Counted from the first letter of the stretch, positions 16,689 through 25,364 are shown. The stretch is DNA of 64,000 nt from Allobosea sp. LC85 (GCF_000735605.1 NZ_JPKG01000028.1:124001-188000), one strand, 5' to 3'. Numbers and translations: made by a program. Notes: a model not told the origin generated them from the sequence alone.

Positions 16689-17758
16689 GCCGCGGCTCCG
16701 GCCGTCGCGGTAACGGCCTCCACCCGGAGGCTCGCTGGCATCCAGTCCAGTGCAACGGCATCACCCTCGCCTGCCGGCTCCTTGCCATGGTTGGGAACCG
16801 AGACGGAGAGCGCTCCAACCGGCGTCCCGACGGTGAAGAGCCAGTAGCTTCCAAGGAAGAAGCGATTGACGATGGTCCCGTCGAGTCGGCCCTGGCCCTG
16901 CGCCCGCAACAGGATCTTTTCAGGACGCAGCGAGAGCGCGACCGCCTGGCCGTCCGGGAAGCTCGCATCCTCGCAAGGCAGGGACATTCCGTTGATCTGC
17001 GCTGTTCCGGAAGCGCCCTGCCCCCGCCAGATGCCGTCCAGGCGGTTCATCTTGCCGACGAAGGAGGAGATGAAGGCCGTCGCCGGACGCTCATAGAGCC
17101 GGTAAGGCGCATCGATCTGGGTCATTCGCCCCTGCTCCATCACGACCACCCGGTCGCTGATCGACAAGGCTTCGGCCTGGTCATGCGTGACCATGATCGT
17201 CGTCGTACCGACCCTCTGCTGGATTCGGCGCAGTTCGAACTGCATTTCCTCGCGCAGCTTGGCGTCGAGGTTGGAAAGCGGCTCGTCGAGCAGCAGCACC
17301 GGCGGTACGATCACCAGCGCGCGCGCGATCGCGACGCGCTGGCGCTGGCCGCCCGAAAGCTGGCGCGGATAACGGTCAGCAAGCTGGGCCAGATGCACCA
17401 GCCCGAGCATCGTCTTGACGCGCTCGTCGCGCTCAGGCCTGGTGACCTTGCGCATCTCCAGGCCGAAGGAGACGTTCTGCGCCACAGTCATGTGCGGAAA
17501 CAGCGCATAGCTCTGGAAGACGATGCCGAGCCCGCGCGTGTTCGGCTTCTCATGCGTGATGTCGCGCTCGTCGAGCGTGATCTTTCCGCGCGTCGGTTCG
17601 ACGAGACCGGCGATCATCTGAAGCGTCGTGGTCTTGCCGCAGCCGGACGGGCCGAGCAGCGAAACGAACTCGCCCTTGGCGACGCTGAGGTCGACATCGC
17701 GCACCGCGGCGTGATCGCCATAGACCTTGCTCAGCGACGCCAGCGTCAGGAAGCCCAT
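16685..17758 (-). CDS. ABC transporter ATP-binding protein (PotA-like)
   Basis: This 357-residue ATPase has Walker A GPSGCGKTT near residue 36, signature LSGGQRQRVAIARAL and Walker B VLLLDEPLSNLD. A C-terminal TOBE domain (about 240-357) is typical of polyamine/iron/sugar importers. The start at 17758 follows GAGGTGGAG; a longer frame reaches 17842 but has no ribosome site and unlikely sequence. It is the first gene of the minus-strand operon and is divergent from an IclR regulator. Confidence 0.93.
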   Translation of the reverse strand: MGFLTLASLSKVYGDHAAVRDVDLSVAKGEFVSLLGPSGCGKTTTLQMIAGLVEPTRGKITLDERDITHEKPNTRGLGIVFQSYALFPHMTVAQNVSFGLEMRKVTRPERDERVKTMLGLVHLAQLADRYPRQLSGGQRQRVAIARALVIVPPVLLLDEPLSNLDAKLREEMQFELRRIQQRVGTTTIMVTHDQAEALSISDRVVVMEQGRMTQIDAPYRLYERPATAFISSFVGKMNRLDGIWRGQGASGTAQINGMSLPCEDASFPDGQAVALSLRPEKILLRAQGQGRLDGTIVNRFFLGSYWLFTVGTPVGALSVSVPNHGKEPAGEGDAVALDWMPASLRVEAVTATAGAAA

Positions 17759-17849
17759 CTCCACCTCGCCTGGTAGGCACCCCGCGAGCGGGGCGCTGAT
17801 CTGCAACGGCGCAAGGAGGTGGCAGCTGCATTCGTTCGTCAATTTTTAA

Positions 17850-17894
17850 TTCCATAGAAAAGAATTTTAATTGACATAATTTCTATATATGGAA
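17850..17894. promoter_or_regulatory. AT-rich divergent promoter with paired inverted motifs
   Basis: The gap between the ABC-dehydrogenase operon and iclR is strikingly AT-rich for this genome. TTCCATAGAA (17850-17859) and TTCTATATATGGAA (17881-17894) are inverted relatives of each other. The second is itself nearly palindromic. A TTGACA lies at 17871-17876. The motifs fit IclR-type operators overlapping the promoters of both directions. No exact transcription start can be read. Confidence 0.55.
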
Positions 17895-17934
17895 TTTTTT
17901 TGAAAAGTAGCGAATTGCAAATTCGGGCAGTCGA

Positions 17935-18762
17935 ATGAACGAGTCAGCCGAAGCGACATCAAGCCTGCGTCGCGCGCTCGGTCTCCTGCGTATCCTGGCG
18001 GCCGCGGATCCGGCAGGCATACGCCTGAAGGACCTTTCCGAGGCGGCCGGTTGCAGCCAGCCGACGGCGCATCGCGCCTTGCAGGACCTGATTGCCGAGG
18101 GATTTGCCGAGCAGGTCGCCGGAGGAAAGCGTTACCGGCTGGCTCTCGACTTCTTCGTACTGGCGGCCCGCGCCGGCCAGGCCAGCGGATTACGCGATCT
18201 TGCACGGCCGGTGCTGCTACGCCTCTCGGCGACGCTGCACGACACCATCTTCCTGCTGGTCCGCAACGGCTATGATGCCGTCTGCCTCGATCGGGTCGAA
18301 GGCCCGTTCCCGATCCGCTCCTTCACGGGCGATATCGGCGGCAAGGTGCCGCTCGGCATTGGACAGGGCAGTCTCGCCATTCTCGCGCATCTGCCCGAGG
18401 ACGAGCGCGAGGCCGTGATCCGCTTCAACATCCCGCGCCTGCTCGATCGCGGCTTTCTTGACGAGGCGGGCCTGCGCATCGCGCTGGCCGAGGCACGCGA
18501 GCTCGGTTGGGTCAGCCTCAACACCGGGCTGATCCCGGGCATGGCCGGCCTCGGCGTGCCGGTCTTCGATGCAGAAGGCCGGGCCGTCGCAGCGCTCAGC
18601 ATCGGCACTCTGGCAGAGCGCCTCAGCGACGAGCGGGGCCCGAATGTCGCGCGTATCCTGCAGCGGGAGGCCGCCGTGCTCGGCGCGAGCCTCAATCCGT
18701 TCGATATTTCGCTGCGCTATCCCTCACGCAGCCTCAGCAGCACGGCGCGCCAGTATCCCTGA
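17935..18762 (+). CDS. IclR family transcriptional regulator
   Basis: This 275-residue regulator has a winged-helix N-terminus (RRALGLLRILAAADPAGIRLKDLSE, then TAHRALQDLIAEGFAEQ) and an IclR effector domain from about residue 80. GMAGLGVPVFDAEGRAVAALS near residue 200 is the conserved ligand-pocket segment. It faces the transporter-dehydrogenase operon and is its likely regulator. It is convergent with the TRAP cluster, whose last gene ends 20 bases beyond it. Confidence 0.9.
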   Translation: MNESAEATSSLRRALGLLRILAAADPAGIRLKDLSEAAGCSQPTAHRALQDLIAEGFAEQVAGGKRYRLALDFFVLAARAGQASGLRDLARPVLLRLSATLHDTIFLLVRNGYDAVCLDRVEGPFPIRSFTGDIGGKVPLGIGQGSLAILAHLPEDEREAVIRFNIPRLLDRGFLDEAGLRIALAEARELGWVSLNTGLIPGMAGLGVPVFDAEGRAVAALSIGTLAERLSDERGPNVARILQREAAVLGASLNPFDISLRYPSRSLSSTARQYP

Positions 18763-18781
18763 GCAAACGATGCGGGCGCGA

Positions 18782-19768
18782 TCACTCCACCTTGGTGATC
18801 GCCTCGATCTTCTCGATGCCGCCGAGCTTCGGGGCGAATGAGATCCAGACCTTGCGGGCACCGGCCTCCCAGCCTGGACGATCCTCTGGCTGGACGAGCT
18901 TGCCACCTTCGGATTGCGCCTTGGCCATCGATGCGTCCTCGTCGGCAAGGATGAGGTCGTCGAAATAGGACGTTCCTTCGGCAGCCGCCTCGGCCAGCGC
19001 CTTGCGATCATCCGCGTTAAGCCCCTTCCAGAAAGACGCCGAGACATAGACGACGCCGCTCGCCCAGATATGCCCGGTCTCGATCAGATAGGGCACGACC
19101 TCATACAGCTTGAAGCCGACATAGGCCGATTTGGTGAGGTCCATGGCATCGACGACGCCGGTTTTCAGCGCATTATAGGTTTCGGGGATCGGAATGGGCG
19201 TCGGGTAAGCGCCGAGTCCCGACCAGAGCTCGGTATGAAGCGGGCTCTGGATCACGCGGATGCGCTTGCCCTTGACCGATTCAGGCTTGGTCAGCGGTTC
19301 CTTCGCCAACAGGTGGCGCGCGCCGTAATTGATGAAACCGAGCACGACAAAGCCCTGAGCCTCGTATTTCGCCTTGAGCTCGGTGCCAAGCGCACCATCA
19401 AGCACGCGTTTGAGATGGCCACGATCGCGGAACAGGAAAGGCAGATCGAGGATCTGGCCGTCTGGCACCCAGGAAGAGAGCGCAGAGATCGTCGAGAGCG
19501 AGGCCTGGACCGAACCGAGCCTGATCCCTTCCGCAACCTCTTTCTCGCCGCCGAGCGCCGCGTTGCCGACGATGCGCAGATCGAAGCGGCCGGGCGCGGT
19601 CCTGTTCAGCGTCTCGGCGATCCTGCGCCAGATCTTCGTCTCTGGCTTGTCCTCGCCGAAGAGCGAAGCGACGGTCACAGGCCGGCCAGCGGCATCGGCA
19701 GTACGAGCAGAGAGAAGCGCCGGCGCGGCAAGCAGGCCTGCGGCGACATGGCGGCGGGTCAACGACAT
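18782..19768 (-). CDS. TRAP transporter substrate-binding protein (DctP)
   Basis: This 328-residue periplasmic protein has an N-terminal export signal with twin arginine (SLTRRHVAAGLLAAPALLSA). The DctP body includes GGEKEVAEGIRLGSVQASLST, then KGKRIRVIQSPLHTELW and the helix-rich end. It delivers a carboxylate- or sulfonate-like solute to the fused membrane subunit encoded upstream; the two reading frames meet with a one-base overlap. It is the last gene of the cluster running from 24712. Confidence 0.92.
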   Translation of the reverse strand: MSLTRRHVAAGLLAAPALLSARTADAAGRPVTVASLFGEDKPETKIWRRIAETLNRTAPGRFDLRIVGNAALGGEKEVAEGIRLGSVQASLSTISALSSWVPDGQILDLPFLFRDRGHLKRVLDGALGTELKAKYEAQGFVVLGFINYGARHLLAKEPLTKPESVKGKRIRVIQSPLHTELWSGLGAYPTPIPIPETYNALKTGVVDAMDLTKSAYVGFKLYEVVPYLIETGHIWASGVVYVSASFWKGLNADDRKALAEAAAEGTSYFDDLILADEDASMAKAQSEGGKLVQPEDRPGWEAGARKVWISFAPKLGGIEKIEAITKVE

Positions 19769-21636
19769 CAGAGGAACTCCTTGAAGGAAAGCGGGAGCGA
19801 CGGCCAGACGGCTGCACCGAGTGAGAGAACGGCGAGCGCCACCAGCAGCGCGCCAAGCAGCGGCAGCACGGCGCGGAAGACCGGGCCCGCGGGAATACGC
19901 AAGATGCCGCTGACGACATAGACGAGGATGCCGAGCGGCGGCGTCAGCCCATGGATCATCAGGTTGACGACCAGAATGACGCCGAACTGGATCGGGTCGA
20001 GTCCGGCCGCGACGGCGACCGGCAACAGCAGCGGACCGAGCAGCAGGATCGCAGCGCCGATATCGAGAAAGAGCCCCGCAACCAGCAGCACGAGATTGGC
20101 GAGCAGGATCACGGCATAGGGACCGGCGCCGAAAGCGGTCACCAGCGCTGCCATCTGGTCGGAGACCCGGTCGACCGCGAGCATGAAGGCAAACGGCGCG
20201 GAGGCTCCGATCAGCAGGCCGACGGCGGCTGCCTCCGTCGCTGATTTCCGCAAGGCGGTGAAGACGGTGCGGCCGTTCAGGCTGCGCAGCGCGAGGCAGG
20301 TGACAAGCGAATAGGCCACGGCGAGCGCCGACGCTTCCGTCACGGTCACCAGGCCGAAGCGAATGCCGACGACCACGACGATCCCGAGTCCAATAGCGGG
20401 CAACGCTCCGACAAAGCTCCGTGCTCGCTCGGCACCGGTCGCCTTCGGCGCAGCATCGACGACATTGCGCACGCTGAGATGAATGCCGATGGCGAGAGCC
20501 AGCGCCAACACGGCACCGGCGATGAAACCTCCCACCAGAAGCGAGCCGACCGAGAGATTTGTCGCTGTCGCCAGCAGCAGAAAGGCGATCGAGGGCGGGA
20601 TGATGTTGTCGAGCATCGAGACGCCGGCGACGATCGCGCCCGCCTGCGCCGGCGGATAGCCCCGCGCGATCAGCGTCGGCGCCATCACCTTGGCCCCGAA
20701 GGCGGCATTTGCCACCGACGAGCCCGACGCACCGGAGAACAGCACACTCGCGACGAGCACCGTCTGGGCAAGGCCCGCCCGCAGGTGCCCGACGAGCCCA
20801 CCGGCAAAGCGCACGAGCCGTTCGGCAAGGCCGCCCTCGGTCAGCAACTCGCCAGCCAACAGGAAAAAGGGGACAGCGAGCAGCAGGAACTTGCTGATCC
20901 CGGAGACCGTGTTCTGCACGATCGCCGGCTCCGGGAGCAGCCCGCCAAAGGCCCCTGTCAGCGAGACGCCGGCCAGCAGGGCGAATGGCAGCGGCGCGCC
21001 AAGGATCAGGCCAAGCCCGGCAAATCCGGCGGCGATGAGGCTCGGCGGCTCGACGAAGAGCCCGGTGGCCTGCTGCGCCAGCAGATAGGAGCCGGTACCT
21101 ACGGCAAGCGAAAGCGCCGACGAGAGCCAGGAGCGGTCGAACGCGGCGCGCGCCAGAACGACCAGCAGCGTCAGCCCGCCTCCGATCGCGAAGACGCCGA
21201 AGCGGAGCGACTCCGGCAGGCCCAGCACGGTCGAGACGCCACCGACCTGCGCCGCGACGCCGGCTCCGCCAAGCGCGAGCACGAGTGAGCCATGCACGGC
21301 AAAACCATCGGCAAGGATCGCCGACATGCGCTGCCCCGGGGCCGGCAGCAGGCTCACGATGACGTCAAGCCGCATGGCAAGCGCGCTGGTCGCGGCCAGC
21401 GGCGCTCCGATGGCGATCAGCGCGGCATGAAGCCAGATCGCCAGCTCGTCCGACCAGACAAAGCCGCCACCGAATACGTATCGACGAATGACAGCCGCAA
21501 TGACGACGCTGAACAGGATGGCGAGCAACGCCGCGCCTGCAATCTCGAGGCCCGAGACGAGCCGCGACAAGGCGCGCTCGGCAGGGCGGCGCAGCAGCAC
21601 GGGCGTTTCCGCCGTCAGATCAGTCAGAGTTGTCAT
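19768..21636 (-). CDS. TRAP transporter fused permease (DctQM)
   Basis: This 622-residue inner-membrane protein is a fusion of the small DctQ subunit (about residues 1-170, four membrane spans, containing RRYVFGGGFVWSDELA) with the large DctM subunit (about 190-622). DctM motifs include VPFFLLAGELLTEGG, SGSSVANAAFGAKVM and NIIPPSIAFLL. It imports a solute with sodium, using DctP. The ATG at 21636 follows an in-frame GTG, so the start could be one codon earlier. Confidence 0.92.
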   Translation of the reverse strand: MTTLTDLTAETPVLLRRPAERALSRLVSGLEIAGAALLAILFSVVIAAVIRRYVFGGGFVWSDELAIWLHAALIAIGAPLAATSALAMRLDVIVSLLPAPGQRMSAILADGFAVHGSLVLALGGAGVAAQVGGVSTVLGLPESLRFGVFAIGGGLTLLVVLARAAFDRSWLSSALSLAVGTGSYLLAQQATGLFVEPPSLIAAGFAGLGLILGAPLPFALLAGVSLTGAFGGLLPEPAIVQNTVSGISKFLLLAVPFFLLAGELLTEGGLAERLVRFAGGLVGHLRAGLAQTVLVASVLFSGASGSSVANAAFGAKVMAPTLIARGYPPAQAGAIVAGVSMLDNIIPPSIAFLLLATATNLSVGSLLVGGFIAGAVLALALAIGIHLSVRNVVDAAPKATGAERARSFVGALPAIGLGIVVVVGIRFGLVTVTEASALAVAYSLVTCLALRSLNGRTVFTALRKSATEAAAVGLLIGASAPFAFMLAVDRVSDQMAALVTAFGAGPYAVILLANLVLLVAGLFLDIGAAILLLGPLLLPVAVAAGLDPIQFGVILVVNLMIHGLTPPLGILVYVVSGILRIPAGPVFRAVLPLLGALLVALAVLSLGAAVWPSLPLSFKEFL

Positions 21637-21654
21637 CACGCGGTCGCCAAGGGC

Positions 21655-21969
21655 CTAGCGCAGGGGCGAGAAAGCGGTCGGCCGCAGGATACGGCTTCGC
21701 ATCTCGAGAACATAGGGCGCGGCCTTGGCGCGAAAGGCCTGCCAGGCGGGGTCGGCTTCCATCGCGGCACGCCGGCGTTCGCGGTCGCCGGCATCCTCGA
21801 ACCGCCACATATGGACGACCTCGTTGACCACGCCGGTATCGGTGGTGAACCAGCCGATCAGATGGCCGAGATGCGAGACCTGCAGCTCCATGCCTTCGCG
21901 GACATAAAGGTCGAGATAATCGCGCACATGGGCGGGTTTGATGGCATAGGTACGTTCGTCGAGGATCAT
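21655..21969 (-). CDS. NIPSNAP family protein
   Basis: This small 104-residue ferredoxin-fold protein has the NIPSNAP pattern: an opening ILDERTYAIKPAHVRDYLDLY, a middle HLGHLIGWFTTDTGVVNEVVHMWRFEDAGDR and an ending R-x2-M-x3-PAW-x2-F. Members often sit in catabolic operons as accessory or small mono-oxygenase-like proteins. It lies four bases after the SsuD-like gene and just before the TRAP permease gene, which ties it to the same pathway. Confidence 0.82.
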   Translation of the reverse strand: MILDERTYAIKPAHVRDYLDLYVREGMELQVSHLGHLIGWFTTDTGVVNEVVHMWRFEDAGDRERRRAAMEADPAWQAFRAKAAPYVLEMRSRILRPTAFSPLR

Positions 21970-21972
21970 GAC

Positions 21973-23103
21973 TTAGCCTGCGGCTTTCGCTGAGAGGTCG
22001 CGGTCGAACAGGTTGGACCAGGTGAAGGCTGATCCTGCCCGCGCAGTTCTTGCCACGTCGAGATGCGGCAAGACCAGTTCGCCGAAGCGGTAGGCTTCCT
22101 CGAGCAACGGCATGCCGGACAGAATGAAGGTCTCGATGCCCGCCCCCTGATAGGCGCGCAACGTCCGGATCACGGTCTCGGGCGAGCCGACGATTGCGGT
22201 GCCGGGCCCAGGACGCACGAGACCCAACCCAGCCCAAAGCCCCGGAGCAATCTCGAGGTCACGCGCGAATTTGGGCTTCAACCCGCCATGCAGTGCCGTC
22301 ATCTTCTGCTGCCCGACGGAATCCGTGCCGGCAACGAAGCGGGCATTGGCGGCGATGGCGGCATCGTCCATGTGATCGTGGAGATCCTGGGCCGCCGCCC
22401 AGGCCTCCTCGTCGGTCTCGCGGACGACCACATAGAGCCGAATGCCATAACCGAGCGCACGGCCATGGGCTTTGGCACGCGCCCGCACGCGCTCGACCTT
22501 CGCAGCCATCTCATCGGGGGTTTCGCCCCAGGAAAGATACGTATCGACATGCTTGGCCGCGACCTCGATCGCAGCCTCGGAAGAGCCCCCGAACCAGAGA
22601 TCGGGCTGCACGATCGGAGTATCGCCCGAGAGCGCGAGCTTCGCCTCGATCGTCTCGACATGACGTCCCTTGAAGGTCACGGTTTCGCCGGCGAGGATGC
22701 GCCGGAAGACGGTGAGATACTCGTCCGCCATCACATAACGCTCGTCATGGGGCAGCGTCATGCCGTAGGCGCCGAGCATCTTGGCATCGCCCGAGACGAT
22801 ATTGAGCAGCAACCGTCCCTTGGAAAACTCCTGGAAAGTCGCGGCCATCTTGGCCAGAAGCACCGGCGGGATCAGCCCAGGGTGGATCGCCGCGAGGAAA
22901 CGCATCCGCTCGGTGAAGGGCAGCAAGGAGGCGCCGAGAACCCAGACGTCATGCGCACCGGTCGCCAGCAGCGCGCCAGTGAAGCCGAGATGGTCATAGG
23001 CCCGTGCCAATTGTTGCAGATAGGCATGATCCATCTTGCGGGCGCCATCCTTCTTCCAGGGATAGCGGCCGTCGGGGGCGGTCAAATACCAGAGCACCTT
23101 CAT
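21973..23103 (-). CDS. SsuD-like FMNH2-dependent monooxygenase
   Basis: This 376-residue luciferase-fold enzyme closely follows alkanesulfonate monooxygenase. Matching landmarks include FLAAIHPGLIPPVLLAKMAATF, PDLWFGGSSEAAIEVAA, YGIRLYVVVRETDEEAW, TDSVGQQKMTALH and LWAGLGLVRPGPGTAIVG. SsuD uses reduced FMN and oxygen to release sulfite from alkanesulfonates. I chose the ATG at 23103; the open frame upstream runs into the palindromic repeat. There is no SsuABC beside it, only a TRAP importer, a solitary binding-like protein and a nitroreductase that could supply reduced flavin. Confidence 0.85.
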   Translation of the reverse strand: MKVLWYLTAPDGRYPWKKDGARKMDHAYLQQLARAYDHLGFTGALLATGAHDVWVLGASLLPFTERMRFLAAIHPGLIPPVLLAKMAATFQEFSKGRLLLNIVSGDAKMLGAYGMTLPHDERYVMADEYLTVFRRILAGETVTFKGRHVETIEAKLALSGDTPIVQPDLWFGGSSEAAIEVAAKHVDTYLSWGETPDEMAAKVERVRARAKAHGRALGYGIRLYVVVRETDEEAWAAAQDLHDHMDDAAIAANARFVAGTDSVGQQKMTALHGGLKPKFARDLEIAPGLWAGLGLVRPGPGTAIVGSPETVIRTLRAYQGAGIETFILSGMPLLEEAYRFGELVLPHLDVARTARAGSAFTWSNLFDRDLSAKAAG

Positions 23104-23137
23104 GGGTTTTGTCTCGTTATTTGCAGTGATGCCTAAA

Positions 23138-23237
23138 GCATCGGCCCGAAAAGTGGATTGCGGTTTTCGGGAAAGCCGATGCAAAACCAGAAGGTTAGAT
23201 CATCGGACCGGATACGATATCCAGTCCGACGATCTAA
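23138..23237. repeat. Bipartite palindromic repeat, copy 2
   Basis: This is a near copy of the element at 1839-1939. The first stem is GCATCGG (23138-23144) with CCGATGC (23176-23182). The second is TTAGATCATCGGA (23195-23207) with TCCGACGATCTAA (23225-23237). The repeat separates the ssuD-like gene from the substrate-binding gene. Its outer arm supplies the TAG stop codon of the latter, so it probably inserted into or replaced the end of that gene. Confidence 0.85.
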
Positions 23238-24100
23238 GCGGCATCTTCGGACCGGGAGAGGTCGAACGCTCGACGAAGAATGCCATGGCGGGCGAGGCAA
23301 GCGGCCTCCTGCTGCTGCTCGGCCAGAATAGCAGCGTCGATCGGAGCGATGCGCCAGTCGCGCGAGCGCAGAACCGCGAGCCAGCGCGCTTCATCGACAT
23401 CCCCGGATGCCGAGAGCTGGCGAGCAGCCATCTCTGCATGCTCCTCCACGAAGCTTGCGACGCGCGCGAGGAGCTTGCGGAAGGCAGCGATCTCGTTCGC
23501 CCGGCGATCGAGGACCGGACGATGCGTCCAGAACAGGGAGCGATTGGGGATGACGCCTTGCGTGTCCGCCATGGCGGCAAGTCCGCCCTCCCCCAGCTCC
23601 GCATGGAGGTGAGGATCCATCACGATCCAGGCCGCGACCTCGCGCTGCCGCAGAGCCCTTGCCGAAGCGGCAGGTGAAAGATCGATGCGGTTAAAATCCG
23701 CAATGCCCAAGCCAGCCTGTTCGGCGAGATGCGCCAGCAGATAGGTATGGAACGAGCCTTCGACGAGCGCGATCCGACAGCCCGCGAGGCCGGCCAATGC
23801 GACCTCGGCATCATCCTTCCGCCTTAGGATGGCGCCATTGGCTGGGCGCGGTTGAGAGGCCGCGAGATAGACCACATCGAGCCCCAGATCCTGCGCGGTC
23901 AGCGGCGGCGTCGAGCCGGTGCCGCCGAGTTCGATCTCGCCGCTGACGAGCATTTCCCCGGTCGCGCGGCCATCGGCATACTCGACGAAGGCCCAGCGCT
24001 GGTCGCCCTCGCGCTCCGCGAGCAGACGCGCAAGGCGCAGATGCAGGTTGTTGGCATGGACCCCGACGCGAAGGCGATGGGGCGTAAGAAGACTGCTCAT
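23234..24100 (-). CDS. SsuA/NMT1-like substrate-binding protein without signal peptide
   Basis: This 288-residue protein has the type-2 periplasmic-binding fold typical of SsuA/NMT1: LRVGVHANNLHLRLARLLAE, then GEMLVSGEIELGGTGSTPPLTAQ and GCRIALVEGSFHTYLLAHLAEQAG. It begins MSSLLTPHRLRVGV and has no signal peptide, so it should stay in the cytoplasm unless translation starts elsewhere; no better start is visible. No matching permease or ATPase is adjacent. It might sense or deliver the substrate of the SsuD-like enzyme. The stop codon lies in a repeat arm. Confidence 0.75.
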   Translation of the reverse strand: MSSLLTPHRLRVGVHANNLHLRLARLLAEREGDQRWAFVEYADGRATGEMLVSGEIELGGTGSTPPLTAQDLGLDVVYLAASQPRPANGAILRRKDDAEVALAGLAGCRIALVEGSFHTYLLAHLAEQAGLGIADFNRIDLSPAASARALRQREVAAWIVMDPHLHAELGEGGLAAMADTQGVIPNRSLFWTHRPVLDRRANEIAAFRKLLARVASFVEEHAEMAARQLSASGDVDEARWLAVLRSRDWRIAPIDAAILAEQQQEAACLARHGILRRAFDLSRSEDAA

Positions 24101-24109
24101 CTCATCCCC

Positions 24110-24712
24110 TCAGCCAGCCGGGAAGGCGCCTTCGAAGACACTTGCCGAAAGCGGATGGCGCTGGCTCGGAACCTCGCGGGCCTGCAGTGCCTCGGGCAAT
24201 TGCGCCTTGTCGCCGACCTTGCCGATGGCGACGGCAGCCTCGACCCGATAGCCGCCGGGAACATTCAACTCCTCCGCAGCCCGTTCGAGATCGAGCCCCG
24301 CCATGCCATGCGCCTGCCAGCCCGAACGAGTCGCCTGCAATGCGAGGTGGGCCCAGGCCGCGCCGGCGTCGAAGGAATGGGTGTGGGAGGCGATTTCCTC
24401 GGCCTTGCCGGGAACGACGAGCGTCGGCTTCGAGACGACCACGACGAGCGCCGCCGCGTCCTTGGCCCATGACGCGTTGAACGCGTTCAGCAGGCCTAGC
24501 AATCGATGCCAATGCGCGGTGCCGCGCCGGGCATAGATGAAACGCCAGGGCTGGGAATTGTAGGAGGACGGCGCCCAGCGCGCGGCCTCGAACAGAGAGA
24601 GCAGCTCGGCTTCGCTGATCTGCTCGTCACTGAACGCGCGTGGGGACCACCGTTCGAGAAAAAGCGGATCGATCGCATGGTCGGCGGCTCGGTCATTGAC
24701 GGTCGTCGGCAT
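24110..24712 (-). CDS. Nitroreductase family protein
   Basis: This 200-residue FMN-dependent oxidoreductase has the N-terminal nitroreductase signature RWSPRAFSDEQISEAELLSLF, then ARWAPSSYNSQPWRFIYA, and the C-terminal ligand segment EVPSQRHPLSASVFEGAF. It uses NAD(P)H to reduce nitro compounds, quinones or flavins. It is the first gene of the SsuD-TRAP cluster, ten bases ahead of the substrate-binding gene, so it may supply reduced FMN to the monooxygenase in place of SsuE. That role is an inference. Confidence 0.87.
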   Translation of the reverse strand: MPTTVNDRAADHAIDPLFLERWSPRAFSDEQISEAELLSLFEAARWAPSSYNSQPWRFIYARRGTAHWHRLLGLLNAFNASWAKDAAALVVVVSKPTLVVPGKAEEIASHTHSFDAGAAWAHLALQATRSGWQAHGMAGLDLERAAEELNVPGGYRVEAAVAIGKVGDKAQLPEALQAREVPSQRHPLSASVFEGAFPAG

Positions 24713-25202
24713 AGTCCTGATGTCCGTAGGGCAGTATTGATAAGTATGGCGTCAAAGCACTGCGGCGGGCTCGCCGCGAAGTTGCGAACTTTCGGGCAGG
24801 CACCGCCGAGGGAATGCTATCGTGACAGGTCGAGAGAGCCTTCCACCACATGCGAAGACCGCCAGAGACCACGCGTAAAGCATCCGACTTGCATCGGTTC
24901 CGGTCAATAGAATTGTCTGTTTGAACGAACGATCGATTTGGAAGATTCTTTACGAACAGGCCCTAGAAGCGAGCAACCAATTCCCGATTGCCGTCTGCCG
25001 TCGAGGAAAGCCTCCAAGAATCCAAAATCAGCCGCGCGATCACCACTCAAGAATCCGCCATGCCGAACGAATGCGATTTCGCTTTCCCCTCCCCTGACCC
25101 TCCAGCCAGGTTTCACGCCGACCGGCCCGCGGAAAATTCCGACGGCAGGCGGAACCTTTGTGTCGCTGCGGCGTTTGCGGCCAATTGTGGGAGGGTGCGG
25201 TC
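24713..25202. other. Intergenic region with no recognised gene
   Basis: About 490 bases between the nitroreductase gene and a small membrane protein. Open frames here are short and unlike known proteins, and I saw no hairpin terminator, tRNA or repeat. The part near 24713 should hold the promoter of the minus-strand SsuD-TRAP cluster, but no clear hexamers stand out. Confidence 0.5.
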
Positions 25203-25364
25203 ATGAATGGCGTGGTGTTCGCCTCGGCAGTCTTCCTGTGCGGAGGCATGGTCTCGATCCTCACCGGCAGTATTCCCACCCATGGCTTCATCGCGGAACT
25301 TGTCTGGTCAGGACTCGCGCTGGCAGGGCTGATCACCATCGCCGGCACCGAAGCCTCCAGCTGA
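25203..25364 (+). CDS. Small hydrophobic protein
   Basis: This 53-residue open frame has a good ribosome site (GGGAGGGTG) eight bases before the ATG. It encodes two hydrophobic segments (about residues 2-22 and 29-48), so a small inner-membrane protein is plausible. I do not recognise a family. It stands alone in a sparse region. An in-frame extension upstream to 25158 has no ribosome site. Confidence 0.45.
   Translation: MNGVVFASAVFLCGGMVSILTGSIPTHGFIAELVWSGLALAGLITIAGTEASS

Noticed and set aside
24904..25116. Minus-strand 70-codon frame in the sparse region
   Set aside because: No ribosome site and no recognisable composition or motif.
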